From contig NZ_JARTVY010000005.1 of the NCBI RefSeq assembly GCF_031450805.1, forward strand, positions 647,502-711,501: a stretch of 64,000 nucleotides of DNA, given 5' to 3'. The translations under genes and the position numbers were made by a program. The DNA comes from Caballeronia sp031450805. GTDB lineage: Bacteria; Pseudomonadota; Gammaproteobacteria; Burkholderiales; Burkholderiaceae. This document shows, piece by piece, positions 45,144 through 53,553 of the stretch (within the stretch, counting starts at the first letter, position 1; the number at the start of each line of letters is the position of its first letter). Under the pieces are notes generated by a model, which worked only from the letters and a program-made list of their open reading frames with translations, made no database searches and had not been told where the DNA came from.

Positions 45144-45419
45144 ATGAAAGCCGCACCCCTGATCTCGCGTATCGTCGCTGCGATGTTCGGCGGCTATGCG
45201 CTGGCCGCGCTCACCAGCGTGGCCGCGCTCGCCTTGCCGATCGACAAGACGCAAGCCGTGCTCACCGGCATGCTGCTGAGTTTCATCGTCTATGCCTGCG
45301 CGGTGATCTGGGTGTTCGCCGTGCGAAGCGCGATGCGCGCGTGGTGCGGCCTTCTCGTCGGCGCAGCGCCGCTATTGATCGCGGCGGCGAGCGTGTGGCT
45401 AGCGGGAAGCGCATCGTGA
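45144..45419 (+). CDS. DUF3649 small membrane protein of iron uptake locus
   Basis: A 91-residue protein with three hydrophobic segments (IVAAMFGGYALAALTSVAAL, GMLLSFIVYACAVIWVFAV, GLLVGAAPLLIAAASVWLAG). DUF3649 proteins accompany siderophore receptors and PepSY membrane proteins; their function is unknown. The stop overlaps the GTG start of the next gene (GTGA at 45416-45419), so both are translated together. Confidence 0.75.
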   Translation: MKAAPLISRIVAAMFGGYALAALTSVAALALPIDKTQAVLTGMLLSFIVYACAVIWVFAVRSAMRAWCGLLVGAAPLLIAAASVWLAGSAS

Positions 45420-47035
45420 GACGAGCCGCCGATATCAAGCCGCGCGGCATCCGTCAGACGATGTCCGACCTGCATACGTGGGCGGGCCTGCTCGTCGGCT
45501 GGATTCTCTACGCGATGTTTCTGACCGGCACGGTCAGCTACTTCAAGGACGAGACTTCGCAGTGGATGCGCCCTGAAGCGCCGCCGCAACGCGCGACGGT
45601 GGATGCGGCACAAGCGGCGCAGCGCGTGGCCGCCACGCTCGGCGCCCTGGCAGCGGGAAGCACGCAATGGAGCTTCGATCTGCCTTCCGATCGCTCGAAC
45701 GTGATGAGCGCCTTCTGGCGTGTACCGCATGCGACGCCGGGCAAGCGCGCGTTCCAGGAAGGCACCTTCGACGCATCGACTGGACTCCGAACTAAATCGC
45801 GCGACACGCTCGGCGGCGAGTTCTTCTATCGCTTCCACTTTCAGTTCTATTACATGCCGCCGCTGTGGGGCCGCTGGATCGCGGGCTTCTGCGCGATGTT
45901 CATGCTCGTGGCCATCGTGAGCGGCGTCATCACGCACAAGAAGATTTTCGTCGACTTCTTCACGTTTCGCGGGGGCAAGGGCCAGCGTTCATGGCTCGAT
46001 GCGCACAACGCGCTCTCGGTGTTCGGCCTGCCATTTCACGCGATGATCACGTACACCGGCCTCGTCACCCTGATGACGCTGTACATGCCGTGGGGCGCGC
46101 AGACCGCCTTCAGGACGCCCGCGCAACGCCAGGCGATGACCGCACAGAGGAGCGCATTCATTCAGCCGGGCAAGCCGAGTGGCAAGCCGGCGCCGCTTGC
46201 ACCCGTCGATGCGATGGTCCGCCAGGCGCAGGCGCGCTGGGGTCAGGACAACGTGGGGCGCGTGACGGTCACGCTTCCCGGCGATGCGGACGCACGCGTC
46301 GCCGTATCGCGTGGAGAAGCGGCGCGCGTGTCGATGAGTCCGCAATACATGCTGTTCGATGGCGTCAGCGGCAAGCTGATCGACGTGAAGGAACACGTCG
46401 GCGGCGCCGCGCAAACGCGTGGCGTGCTGTATGCGCTGCATCTCGGACGCTTCAGCGATCTGCACTTGCGCTGGCTCTATTTCCTCGTGAGCCTGGGCGG
46501 CGCCGCAATGGTCGGCACCGGGCTCGTCATGTGGACCGTCAAGCGCCGTCAGAAGCTGCGCGATCCCGCGCGGCCACATTTCGGGTTCTGGCTCGTCGAG
46601 CGATTGAACATCGCGAGCATCGCGGGACTTTCCGTTGCGATGACGGCGTACTTATGGGCGAATCGGCTGCTGCCCGTTGCGATGGGGGATCGCGCGAATG
46701 CGGAAGTGAACGTGTTCTTCGCGGTGTGGAGCGCGGCGCTGCTCCATGCGATGACGCGACCGGCGAGACGGGCATGGATCGAATTGCTTGGGCTCGCGGC
46801 TGCGTTGCTTGCGCTGCTGCCCCTGCTCAATGCGGTCACGACACAACGGCCGCTGTGGCGCAGCATCGCGGAAGGCGACTGGGTGTTCGCCGGCTTCGAA
46901 CTGATGCTTTGGGTGTTTGCCGCGCTGCATGGGCTACTCGCGTGGCGCGTTGCGCGTGATCGTCCTCGCGCCGGAGCTTCCACGCGCGATCGAACCGTCG
47001 TCATGGATCGTGAACGCGAGAAGGAGAGCGCGTGA
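45416..47035 (+). CDS. PepSY-associated membrane protein (PiuB-like), iron uptake
   Basis: A 539-residue inner-membrane protein. It begins RRAADIKPRGIRQTMSDLHT; the LHTWAGLLVGWILYAMFLTGTVSYF helix follows, then a periplasmic PepSY-type region, helices at WIAGFCAMFMLVAIVSGVITH, a LDAHNALSVFGLPFHAMITYTG helix, a second periplasmic part and about five further helices. His residues in LHTW, FHFQFYY, DAHN and PFHAM could bind haem, as in PepSY proteins now viewed as periplasmic ferric-siderophore reductases. GTG 45416 overlaps the DUF3649 stop. Reduction of imported ferric siderophore is inferred from family and context. Confidence 0.85.
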   Translation: MRRAADIKPRGIRQTMSDLHTWAGLLVGWILYAMFLTGTVSYFKDETSQWMRPEAPPQRATVDAAQAAQRVAATLGALAAGSTQWSFDLPSDRSNVMSAFWRVPHATPGKRAFQEGTFDASTGLRTKSRDTLGGEFFYRFHFQFYYMPPLWGRWIAGFCAMFMLVAIVSGVITHKKIFVDFFTFRGGKGQRSWLDAHNALSVFGLPFHAMITYTGLVTLMTLYMPWGAQTAFRTPAQRQAMTAQRSAFIQPGKPSGKPAPLAPVDAMVRQAQARWGQDNVGRVTVTLPGDADARVAVSRGEAARVSMSPQYMLFDGVSGKLIDVKEHVGGAAQTRGVLYALHLGRFSDLHLRWLYFLVSLGGAAMVGTGLVMWTVKRRQKLRDPARPHFGFWLVERLNIASIAGLSVAMTAYLWANRLLPVAMGDRANAEVNVFFAVWSAALLHAMTRPARRAWIELLGLAAALLALLPLLNAVTTQRPLWRSIAEGDWVFAGFELMLWVFAALHGLLAWRVARDRPRAGASTRDRTVVMDREREKESA

Positions 47036-47298
47036 TGCACGTTGTCGCGTTTCTCTGCTGCGTCGCTTCGTTCGCGTGCCTCGCCCTCGCGATGGAGCGC
47101 CACCAGACGCCGCTCACGCGCGCTCATGCGCTCAGCGTCCGCATTGCGGGATGGTGCGGTCTCGCGCTTGCGCTCGTCATCATCGTCGCGCATGAGGGAT
47201 GGGCAACGGGACTCGTTCGCTATAGCGGAGACACGAGTCTGGGCGCGGGCGTCGTCTATCTCGCGCTGATAGCGTACGAGCGTTTGCGTCCGCGTTAG
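47035..47298 (+). CDS. DUF3325 small membrane protein
   Basis: An 87-residue protein with three hydrophobic segments (HVVAFLCCVASFACLALAM, IAGWCGLALALVIIVAHEG, GAGVVYLALIAYERLRP), fitting DUF3325. AAGGAG lies 8 bases before ATG 47035 (GTG 47032 is possible) and the start overlaps the PepSY gene stop. DUF3325 proteins close siderophore-uptake cassettes of this kind; the role is unknown. Confidence 0.75.
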   Translation: MHVVAFLCCVASFACLALAMERHQTPLTRAHALSVRIAGWCGLALALVIIVAHEGWATGLVRYSGDTSLGAGVVYLALIAYERLRPR

Positions 47299-47385
47299 GC
47301 ACACCGCATCTGCGCAGTGCGCGTTTTCCCCTAGCGAAACTTCGTTGACGCTCGACCGATCCCGGCCCAGAATTCAGTCATCGCA

Positions 47386-47397
47386 CTGTGATCACAG
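47386..47397. promoter_or_regulatory. perfect palindrome ahead of the GntR gene, candidate operator
   Basis: CTGTGATCACAG, a 12-base perfect palindrome 45 bases before the regulator start, followed by a further half copy (GTCACAG, to 47404). FCD-type GntR repressors bind short palindromes of this kind, so autoregulation and control of the catabolic operon are plausible. Confidence 0.5.
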
Positions 47398-47442
47398 GTC
47401 ACAGATTCCGCAGCGCACTGTCAAGCAGAGGACCGGAAACGC

Positions 47443-48183
47443 ATGTCGCCGACACGCTCCGCAACGGATCTTCCCGCGTTGGAACTCGTGGCAAGGGAAA
47501 CGATGGCCGGTCGCGTCTATGCGCAACTGCGCGAGGCGATCATGACCGGACGCTTCGCGCCGGGCCAGTTATTGAGCCTGCGCAGCGTGGCGGAAGCGGT
47601 CGGTTCATCGACGATGCCGGTGCGCGCCGCGCTCACGCGGCTGCAAGCGGAAGGCGCATTGATCGACGGACCGGGCCGCGCGCTGATGGTCCCTCCCATG
47701 ACGCTGGAACTGCTCGGCGAACTGCGCGACGTGCGCGTGGCACTCGAAGGCGCAGTCGCGAAGCGTGCCGCATCACGCATGACGCGCGCGCATCTCACCG
47801 CGCTGCAAGCCGTCTACGACGTGATGGACGCGCATGTCGAAGCGGGCGACGTCCCCGCTTATCTGCGCAGCAATTTCGAATTTCATATCGCCATCTACAC
47901 GCACGGCGCGAGCGACATCACGCTTGCGACGATCCAGAACCTGTGGATGCGCATCGGTCCGTTCCTGAATCTCGTCGCACCCGACATTCCGCACATGCGG
48001 CGTTCGATGACGGCGCATCGCCATATCGTCGAAGCGCTGTGGCGCGGCGATGGCGAAGGCGCGCGCGCGGGCATCGAAGAGGATATCGGCGATGCGGCGG
48101 CGGACCTGGCTGAGCGTCTGCAGGGCGTGGAACAAGGCAACGAGGAAAGCAGCACGAAAGGCGGCGCACAGGCGAGCGCCTAG
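47443..48183 (+). CDS. GntR-family (FCD) regulator of the BKACE/ABC catabolic cluster
   Basis: A 246-residue regulator with an N-terminal winged helix-turn-helix (VYAQLREAIMTGRFAPGQLL, LRSVAEAVGSSTMPVRAALTRLQAEGAL) and an FCD ligand domain (LLGELRDVRVALEGAVAKRA, SNFEFHIAIYTHGA, MTAHRHIVEALWRGD) that keeps the Asp/His residues of the metal site. Its gene lies 32 bases upstream of a run of eight co-directional genes and is preceded by a perfect palindrome. It probably represses the cluster until the imported compound or a breakdown product binds. Confidence 0.88.
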   Translation: MSPTRSATDLPALELVARETMAGRVYAQLREAIMTGRFAPGQLLSLRSVAEAVGSSTMPVRAALTRLQAEGALIDGPGRALMVPPMTLELLGELRDVRVALEGAVAKRAASRMTRAHLTALQAVYDVMDAHVEAGDVPAYLRSNFEFHIAIYTHGASDITLATIQNLWMRIGPFLNLVAPDIPHMRRSMTAHRHIVEALWRGDGEGARAGIEEDIGDAAADLAERLQGVEQGNEESSTKGGAQASA

Positions 48184-48215
48184 CAGACAACGACTAAAAC
48201 AATCGGAGACGACGA

Positions 48216-49022
48216 ATGACGGTTCTTCAAATGTTGAAACCGCAGGCGGGCTTGCGCGTGCTCATCACAGGCGGCGCATCGGGCATCGGGCTCGTGATCG
48301 CACGGGCTTTCACGGATGCCGGCGCGCGCGTGCATGTCTGCGATGCGAGCCCGGACGCAATCGATGCGCTTGCCAAAGCCGAAGCGGGCGCAGAGTCGAA
48401 CGCGATCACCGCCACCCACGCCGATGTTTCGGATCGCGAAGCAGTGGAGCGGGTCTTCGCCGACGTGCAAAGCCAGCTAGGCGGCCTCGACGTGCTCGTG
48501 AATAACGCCGGCATTGCGGGACCGACGGGCGGTATCGAGGAAATCGACGTGAAGGAGTGGGAAGACACCGTCGACGTCAATCTCAACGCGCAGTTCTACT
48601 TCGCGCGGCGCGCGGTGCCGCTCTTGCGCGAGGCGCCGAATGGCGGGGCGATCATCGCGTTGTCGTCGGTGGCGGGCAGGCTCGGCTATGCATTCAGGAC
48701 GCCGTATGCCGCGACGAAATGGGCCGTGGTCGGCATGGTGAAGAGTCTCGCCATCGAGCTTGGACCGACGAACATCCGCGTCAACGCGATTCAGCCGGGC
48801 ATCGTGAAAGGTCCGCGCATCGAGCGCGTGATCGCCGCGCGTGCGAAGCAGATGAATCTCTCGTACGAAGACATGGAGAAGCAGTATCTCGCCAAGATTT
48901 CGCTGCGCCGCATGACGACGCCCGAAGAAGTCGCGGCCACCACGCTCTTCCTGTGCTCGCCGGCCGGCAGCGGCATCTCGGGACAGGCCATCTCCGTGTG
49001 CGGCAACGTCGAAGTGCTTTGA
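48216..49022 (+). CDS. short-chain dehydrogenase/reductase of the catabolic cluster
   Basis: A 268-residue SDR with cofactor motif TGGASGIGLVIA, Asp after the second strand (VHVCDASPDAI, NAD preference), LVNNAGIAGPTG, catalytic Ser in IALSSVAGRLGY and Tyr/Lys in TPYAATKWAV, then NAIQPGIVKGPRIERV. It is likely the first oxidation step of the pathway, for example sugar to lactone or polyol to ketose. GGAGA lies 6 bases before the ATG, and the BKACE gene follows after 21 bases. Confidence 0.87.
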   Translation: MTVLQMLKPQAGLRVLITGGASGIGLVIARAFTDAGARVHVCDASPDAIDALAKAEAGAESNAITATHADVSDREAVERVFADVQSQLGGLDVLVNNAGIAGPTGGIEEIDVKEWEDTVDVNLNAQFYFARRAVPLLREAPNGGAIIALSSVAGRLGYAFRTPYAATKWAVVGMVKSLAIELGPTNIRVNAIQPGIVKGPRIERVIAARAKQMNLSYEDMEKQYLAKISLRRMTTPEEVAATTLFLCSPAGSGISGQAISVCGNVEVL

Positions 49023-49043
49023 TACAAGGAACCAGAGGATCAC

Positions 49044-49976
49044 ATGGCAACCAAACGCAAGGTCATCATCACATGCGCGCCGACCGGTGCGATCCACACG
49101 CCGTCCATGTCGCCGTATCTTCCGGTGACGCCGCAGGAGATCGGCGATGCGGCGCTCGCTGCCGCCAGGGAAGGCGCGGCGATCCTTCACCTGCACGCGC
49201 GCGATCCGAACGACGGTCGTCCGACGCAAGATCCCGCCGTGTTTCAGGAGTTCCTGCCGCGCATCAAGGCGGAGACGGATGCGGTCATCAACATCACCAC
49301 GGGCGGCAGTCCGCATATGACCGTTGCGGAGCGCCTGAAGCCCGCGCATCACTTCAAGCCGGAAGTCGCCTCGCTCAACATGGGGTCGATGAACTTCGGC
49401 CTCTATCCGATGCTCGAGCGCTTCAGGGAACTGAAGCACGACTGGGAACGCAAGCATCTGGAAAACAGCCGCGATCTCGTCTTCAAGAACACGTTCGCGG
49501 ATATCGAATACATCCTCACTTCGTGCAGCGCGAACGGCACGCGCTTCGAGTACGAGTGCTACGACATCTCGCATCTGTATAACCTCGCGCATTTCGTCGA
49601 TCGCGGACTCGCGAAGCCGCCGTTCTTCGTGCAGAGCGTGTTCGGCCTCCTGGGCGGCATCGGGCCGCACCCGGAAGACCTCGCGCATATGCGCCGCACG
49701 GCGGACCGCCTCTTCGGCAAGGACTATGTCTGGTCGATCCTCGGCGCGGGCCGCAATCAGATCACGCTCGGCTCGATGGGCGTCGCGCAGGGATCGAACG
49801 TGCGCGTGGGTCTCGAAGATTCGCTGTGGATCGAGCCGGGCAAGCTCGCCGAATCCAGCGCCGCGCAAGTGCGCAAGATCAGGCAGGTGATCGAAGGGCT
49901 GTCGCTCGACATCGCGACACCCGACGAAGCGCGCGAGATGCTGCAACTGAAGGGCGGGAGCGACACCAACTTCTGA
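49044..49976 (+). CDS. beta-keto acid cleavage enzyme (BKACE, DUF849)
   Basis: A 310-residue TIM-barrel enzyme. BKACE enzymes condense a beta-keto acid with acetyl-CoA and cleave it to acetoacetate and a CoA ester, using a zinc ion held by His49 and His51 (AILHLHARDPNDGRP) and a Glu in the second half. Other marks are CAPTGAIHTPSMSPYLPVTP, INITTGG, SLNMGSMNFG, SVFGLLGGIGPHPED and GRNQITLGSMGVAQG, which includes residues near the CoA and substrate sites. Its substrate must be a beta-keto acid; in this cluster a 3-keto acid made by the lambda-crystallin-type dehydrogenase is the best candidate. Confidence 0.9.
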   Translation: MATKRKVIITCAPTGAIHTPSMSPYLPVTPQEIGDAALAAAREGAAILHLHARDPNDGRPTQDPAVFQEFLPRIKAETDAVINITTGGSPHMTVAERLKPAHHFKPEVASLNMGSMNFGLYPMLERFRELKHDWERKHLENSRDLVFKNTFADIEYILTSCSANGTRFEYECYDISHLYNLAHFVDRGLAKPPFFVQSVFGLLGGIGPHPEDLAHMRRTADRLFGKDYVWSILGAGRNQITLGSMGVAQGSNVRVGLEDSLWIEPGKLAESSAAQVRKIRQVIEGLSLDIATPDEAREMLQLKGGSDTNF

Positions 49977-49989
49977 TGCGGAGGGCATC

Positions 49990-50775
49990 GTGAACGACAG
50001 TGCAAGGCGCAAGCTCAAGGTAGTCGCCATGCCGACGGGCTGGCTCACCGTCGATCGCTCGTCGCAGGTCTACGGCCGGTATTTCGGACAGCAGATCAAA
50101 GTGCCGGTGTGGTCCACGGCGATCGTCGGGGCTTCGATGAAGATCGTCGTGGATACGGGCATCCACGATCCGGGCTGGGTATCGAACTTCGTCTGTCCGT
50201 GCGATCAGGCGCCGGAAGAGCGGCTCGAACGCGCGCTGAAAGAGTACGTGGGATGGAGCGCGGACGACGTTGATATCGTCATCAACACGCATCTGCATTA
50301 CGACCATTCGGGCGGCAACACGCTCTTTCGCAATGCGCGCTTCATCGTGCAGGCGGCCGAGTGGGAATACGCGGGGCGTCCGTTGCCGACGCAGGCCACG
50401 TATTACCAGGAGTTTCTGATCGGACGCGAACCGCTCGCCTACTTCCGCTGGCAATTCGCGCACGGGGTGACGGATATCGTTCCCGGCGTGCGCGTGGTGC
50501 CGACGCCGGGGCATACGCCCGGCCATCAGTCGGTGGCGGTGGATACGGAAGAAGGCGTCGTGCTGATCGCCGGCGACTGCGCGAACTGCATGGAGAACAT
50601 CGTCGATCTCGTGCCGGTTGGCATCGTGCATGAAACGCTGGCGGAAATGAGTTCGCTCACGCGCATCCGGCAGATCGCGGACTTCGTGATTCCCGGACAC
50701 GATCCGAACGTGGCGCCGGGAAGCGCGGGCATCGCACTGCCTGCGAGCGCGCGTCTGCCGCATGTATCGAAGTAA
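49990..50775 (+). CDS. metallo-beta-lactamase-fold hydrolase, AHL-lactonase-like
   Basis: A 261-residue hydrolase with a full dinuclear metal site: THLHYDHSGGN (HxHxDH), GHTPGHQ, AGDCAN and IPGHDP. The overall layout (long N-terminal strand with a PVWSTAIVG lead, WEYAGRP, ATYYQEFLIGREPLAYF) is that of the AiiA/AttM lactonase group. In this cluster it more likely opens a sugar lactone or similar ester than a quorum signal; that is inference. The start is GTG 49990 with GGAGG 6 bases upstream, 13 bases after the BKACE stop. Confidence 0.85.
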   Translation: MNDSARRKLKVVAMPTGWLTVDRSSQVYGRYFGQQIKVPVWSTAIVGASMKIVVDTGIHDPGWVSNFVCPCDQAPEERLERALKEYVGWSADDVDIVINTHLHYDHSGGNTLFRNARFIVQAAEWEYAGRPLPTQATYYQEFLIGREPLAYFRWQFAHGVTDIVPGVRVVPTPGHTPGHQSVAVDTEEGVVLIAGDCANCMENIVDLVPVGIVHETLAEMSSLTRIRQIADFVIPGHDPNVAPGSAGIALPASARLPHVSK

Positions 50776-50831
50776 GCCGAAAGGCACGAGCAGCAAGTCG
50801 GGATACCAATAACGAAGGACCGGAGGAAGAC

Positions 50832-51959
50832 ATGAAAGCATGGACGCATTCGATTCGTCTTGCGAGCCGGGCGGCGCTCGGCATCGCGTTCGCGACGGCG
50901 CTCGGGGTGTCGGCGCACGCCGAGGCGGCGGGCAAGTACAAGGTCTTCTTGTCGATGAGCTACGTCGGCAACGACTGGCAGACAGAAGCCGCGAACATGG
51001 TGAAGGCGATGGCGAACACGCCTGCGCTGAAGGACAAGGTCGATCTCGAAGTGCAGGTCGCGGGCACCGACGCGCAGAAGCAGATTCAGCAGATCAACTC
51101 GATGGTGCAGGCGGGCGCGAAGGCGATCATCATCTATCCGATATCGCCGACGGCGCTCAATCGCGCGATCAAGAACGCCTGCTCGAAAGGCGTGGTCGTG
51201 GCCGCATACGACGCCGAAGTGACCGAGCCGTGCGCGCATAACGTGACCATCGACCAGCATCAGGCGGGCACCGTGACCGCCGAATGGCTCGCCAAGACGA
51301 TCAACGGCAAGGGCAACATCGTGATGATCAACGGTGTGCCGGGAACGTCGGTGGACCGTGCACGCACGGAGGCCGCGAAGGCGGTGTTCGCGAAGCACCC
51401 CGACATCAAGATCGTCGCGGAAGGCACCGGCATGTGGAGCCAGGCGACGGCCAAGACCGAACTGTCCAAGATTCTCGCCACGAACAGCTGGGACAAGATC
51501 GACGGCCTGTGGATGCAGGTCGGCTGCTTCACGGCGGCGTCGATGCAACTGGAAGCGGGCGTCCCCGATGACAAGGTCAAGCCGTGCGCGGGCGAATCGT
51601 CGAACGGGCATCGCGTGCAGATGCTGCCGCCGGGCACGGTGAAGGGCGAGGGAAGCTATCGCTCGATCGGCTATCGCTCGATCTCGTATGGCGCGCCGCC
51701 GTACTCGGGTGCGATGGCGCTCAAGATGGCCGTGCAGAAGCTCGAAGGCAAGGAGTTTCCGCAGCGCGTGACGCTCAAGCTGCCGCTCGTGCTGACGAAC
51801 GAATCGAAGCTCTGCAAGAGCGGCAGTATCGACGAACTGAAGGCGGGCTGCACCGCGTTCCCGCCGGACAAGGTGCCGCCGGGCTGGTTCGCCGACATCT
51901 ATTCGGAAGACACGCGCGAAGTCGGGTTCAACGCGGCGCTCACCGGCAACCAGGACTGA
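50832..51959 (+). CDS. sugar-type ABC transporter periplasmic binding protein
   Basis: A 375-residue exported protein: signal peptide (LGIAFATALGVSAHAEA) and a type I binding fold (YKVFLSMSYVGNDWQTEAANM, GTDAQKQIQQINSMVQAGAK, AIIIYPISPTALNRAI, VVVAAYDAEV, VTIDQHQAGTVTAEWLA, GTSVDRARTEAAKAVF, WDKIDGLWMQVG). The mature part carries six cysteines (in ACSKG, EPCAH, VGCF, KPCAG, KLCKS, AGCTAF), more than usual for this class and suggestive of disulfides. GGAGGA precedes the ATG by 5 bases. It feeds the ATPase and fused permease encoded next. Confidence 0.88.
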   Translation: MKAWTHSIRLASRAALGIAFATALGVSAHAEAAGKYKVFLSMSYVGNDWQTEAANMVKAMANTPALKDKVDLEVQVAGTDAQKQIQQINSMVQAGAKAIIIYPISPTALNRAIKNACSKGVVVAAYDAEVTEPCAHNVTIDQHQAGTVTAEWLAKTINGKGNIVMINGVPGTSVDRARTEAAKAVFAKHPDIKIVAEGTGMWSQATAKTELSKILATNSWDKIDGLWMQVGCFTAASMQLEAGVPDDKVKPCAGESSNGHRVQMLPPGTVKGEGSYRSIGYRSISYGAPPYSGAMALKMAVQKLEGKEFPQRVTLKLPLVLTNESKLCKSGSIDELKAGCTAFPPDKVPPGWFADIYSEDTREVGFNAALTGNQD

Positions 51960-51984
51960 AGCGGCGCACCGAAGGAGACGAGCA

Positions 51985-53526
51985 ATGACGAGCGCATCCA
52001 TGACTGACAGCGGCGCGCTGGCTATCGACGTCGCGAACGTGACCAAGCGCTTTGGCGCGACGGTCGCGCTCGACGGCGCGTCGTTCAAGGTCAGGCGCGG
52101 GACGGTGCACGCACTGCTCGGCGAAAACGGCGCGGGCAAGTCCACTACCGTGAAGCTGCTGTCCGGGCTGATGCAGCCGGACAGCGGCAGCATCCACGTG
52201 ATGGGCAGCGAAGTGACGATGCGCGGCCCGAAGGACGCGCATCGCGCGGGCGTGCAGACTGCGTTCCAGGAGATGACCCTGGTGCGCGATCTGACGGTCG
52301 AGCAGAACCTGTTGATGTCATATGAACCGACGGGCCTCTTCGGGCGCATCAAGAAGCGCGAGGCGCAGCGGCAGGCATCCGAATGGCTCGAACGGCTCGA
52401 GCTGTCCGACATCCGCCCCGGCGCATATATTCGCGATCTCGCGCTGCCGGTGCGCCAGAAGATCGAGATTGCGAAGGCGATCGTTCGGGGTCCGAAAGTG
52501 CTGCTGCTCGACGAGCCGACGTCCGCGCTTTCCGGTGCGGATGTCGCGTGGCTCGCGCGCCGCATCGATGAACTGAAGGCAAGCGGCGTCACGTTCGTGT
52601 TCATCTCGCATCGCATGCAGGAAGTGCGCGAGTTCTGCGACAGCCTCACCGTGTATCGAAACGGGAAAGATGTCGGCGCGTTCGATGCCTCGGACATCTC
52701 GGACGAGGAAGTGATTCGCCTCGTCATCGGACGCTCGATGGAGGCGAAGTATCCGCCGAAGGTGACGCCGCCGGTGCGCACGCAAGCCTCGGCGCAGCCG
52801 CCCGCGATCGAAGCGCGCGGCATTCGTGTCGATGGCGTCGTGAGCGATTTCAATCTCACACTGAAGGCAGGCGAGGTGCACGGCATCGCGGCGCTTCAGG
52901 GCATGGGACAGCGCGAGCTCTTCGAAGCGCTGTTCGGCGCGGAGTATATCGACGAAGGGGAGATTCGCATCGACGGCCGGCCGGTCACGCTGACCTGCAC
53001 CGCCGATTCGCTGAAGGCCGGCGTGGCGACGAGCTTCTTGCCCGAGGACCGCAAGACGGAAGGGCTGTTCCTGCGGCTGCCCGGCGGCGAAAACGTCTCG
53101 CTGCCGGTGATCGGACGCTATGCGCGTTTCGGCCTCATCGATCGCAGGCGCGAGCGCGCCGCCATCGCCAGATCGCTTGCGCAGATGGAAGTGAACCCGC
53201 GTGCGCTCTACAAGCCGTGTCTCTCGTTCTCGGGCGGCAATCAGCAGAAGATCGCGATGGCCAAGTGGCTGCTCACGCAAAGCCGCGTGTGGCTGATGTT
53301 CGATCCGACGCGCGGTATCGATGTCGGCACGAAGCACCAGATTTTCGTGCTGATGCGCGCCTTCGCGGCGGCGGGCGGCGCGGTGCTGTTTTATTCGACC
53401 GACGTGCCCGAGCTGGTGAACGTGTGCGATCGCGTGTCGGTGATGTATCGCGGGCGCAATGTCGGCGAGCTGGAAGGCGACGCGCTCACCGAAGAGAACG
53501 TCATGCGCAGGATGCTGTCGAGTTAA
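51985..53526 (+). CDS. sugar ABC transporter ATPase, two-domain (RbsA/XylG-like)
   Basis: A 513-residue double ATPase. Domain 1: Walker A GENGAGKSTTVKLL, Q-loop TAFQEMTLVRDLTVEQNL, Walker B VLLLDEPTSALSGADVAWL with FVFISHRMQEVREFC. Domain 2: P-loop ALQGMGQRELFEALFG (degenerate, as usual), SFSGGNQQKIAMAKWLL and VWLMFDPTRGIDVGTKHQ, where the usual Asp-Glu of Walker B is replaced by FDPT, so the second site looks catalytically weaker than in most relatives. The signature of domain 1 is LPVRQKIEIAKAIV. Spacing is 25 bases from the binding protein gene and 27 to the permease gene. Confidence 0.9.
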   Translation: MTSASMTDSGALAIDVANVTKRFGATVALDGASFKVRRGTVHALLGENGAGKSTTVKLLSGLMQPDSGSIHVMGSEVTMRGPKDAHRAGVQTAFQEMTLVRDLTVEQNLLMSYEPTGLFGRIKKREAQRQASEWLERLELSDIRPGAYIRDLALPVRQKIEIAKAIVRGPKVLLLDEPTSALSGADVAWLARRIDELKASGVTFVFISHRMQEVREFCDSLTVYRNGKDVGAFDASDISDEEVIRLVIGRSMEAKYPPKVTPPVRTQASAQPPAIEARGIRVDGVVSDFNLTLKAGEVHGIAALQGMGQRELFEALFGAEYIDEGEIRIDGRPVTLTCTADSLKAGVATSFLPEDRKTEGLFLRLPGGENVSLPVIGRYARFGLIDRRRERAAIARSLAQMEVNPRALYKPCLSFSGGNQQKIAMAKWLLTQSRVWLMFDPTRGIDVGTKHQIFVLMRAFAAAGGAVLFYSTDVPELVNVCDRVSVMYRGRNVGELEGDALTEENVMRRMLSS

Positions 53527-53553
53527 AGCGGTCAACGCTACGGAGAACGGAAC

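Noticed and set aside
41336..48204. The 13-base word GACTAAAACAATC occurs in the leaders of both the MFS gene (41336-41348) and the second SDR gene (48192-48204), suggesting a shared leader element.
   Set aside because: A match of 13 bases is expected several times by chance in 64 kb on two strands, and the flanking bases differ.
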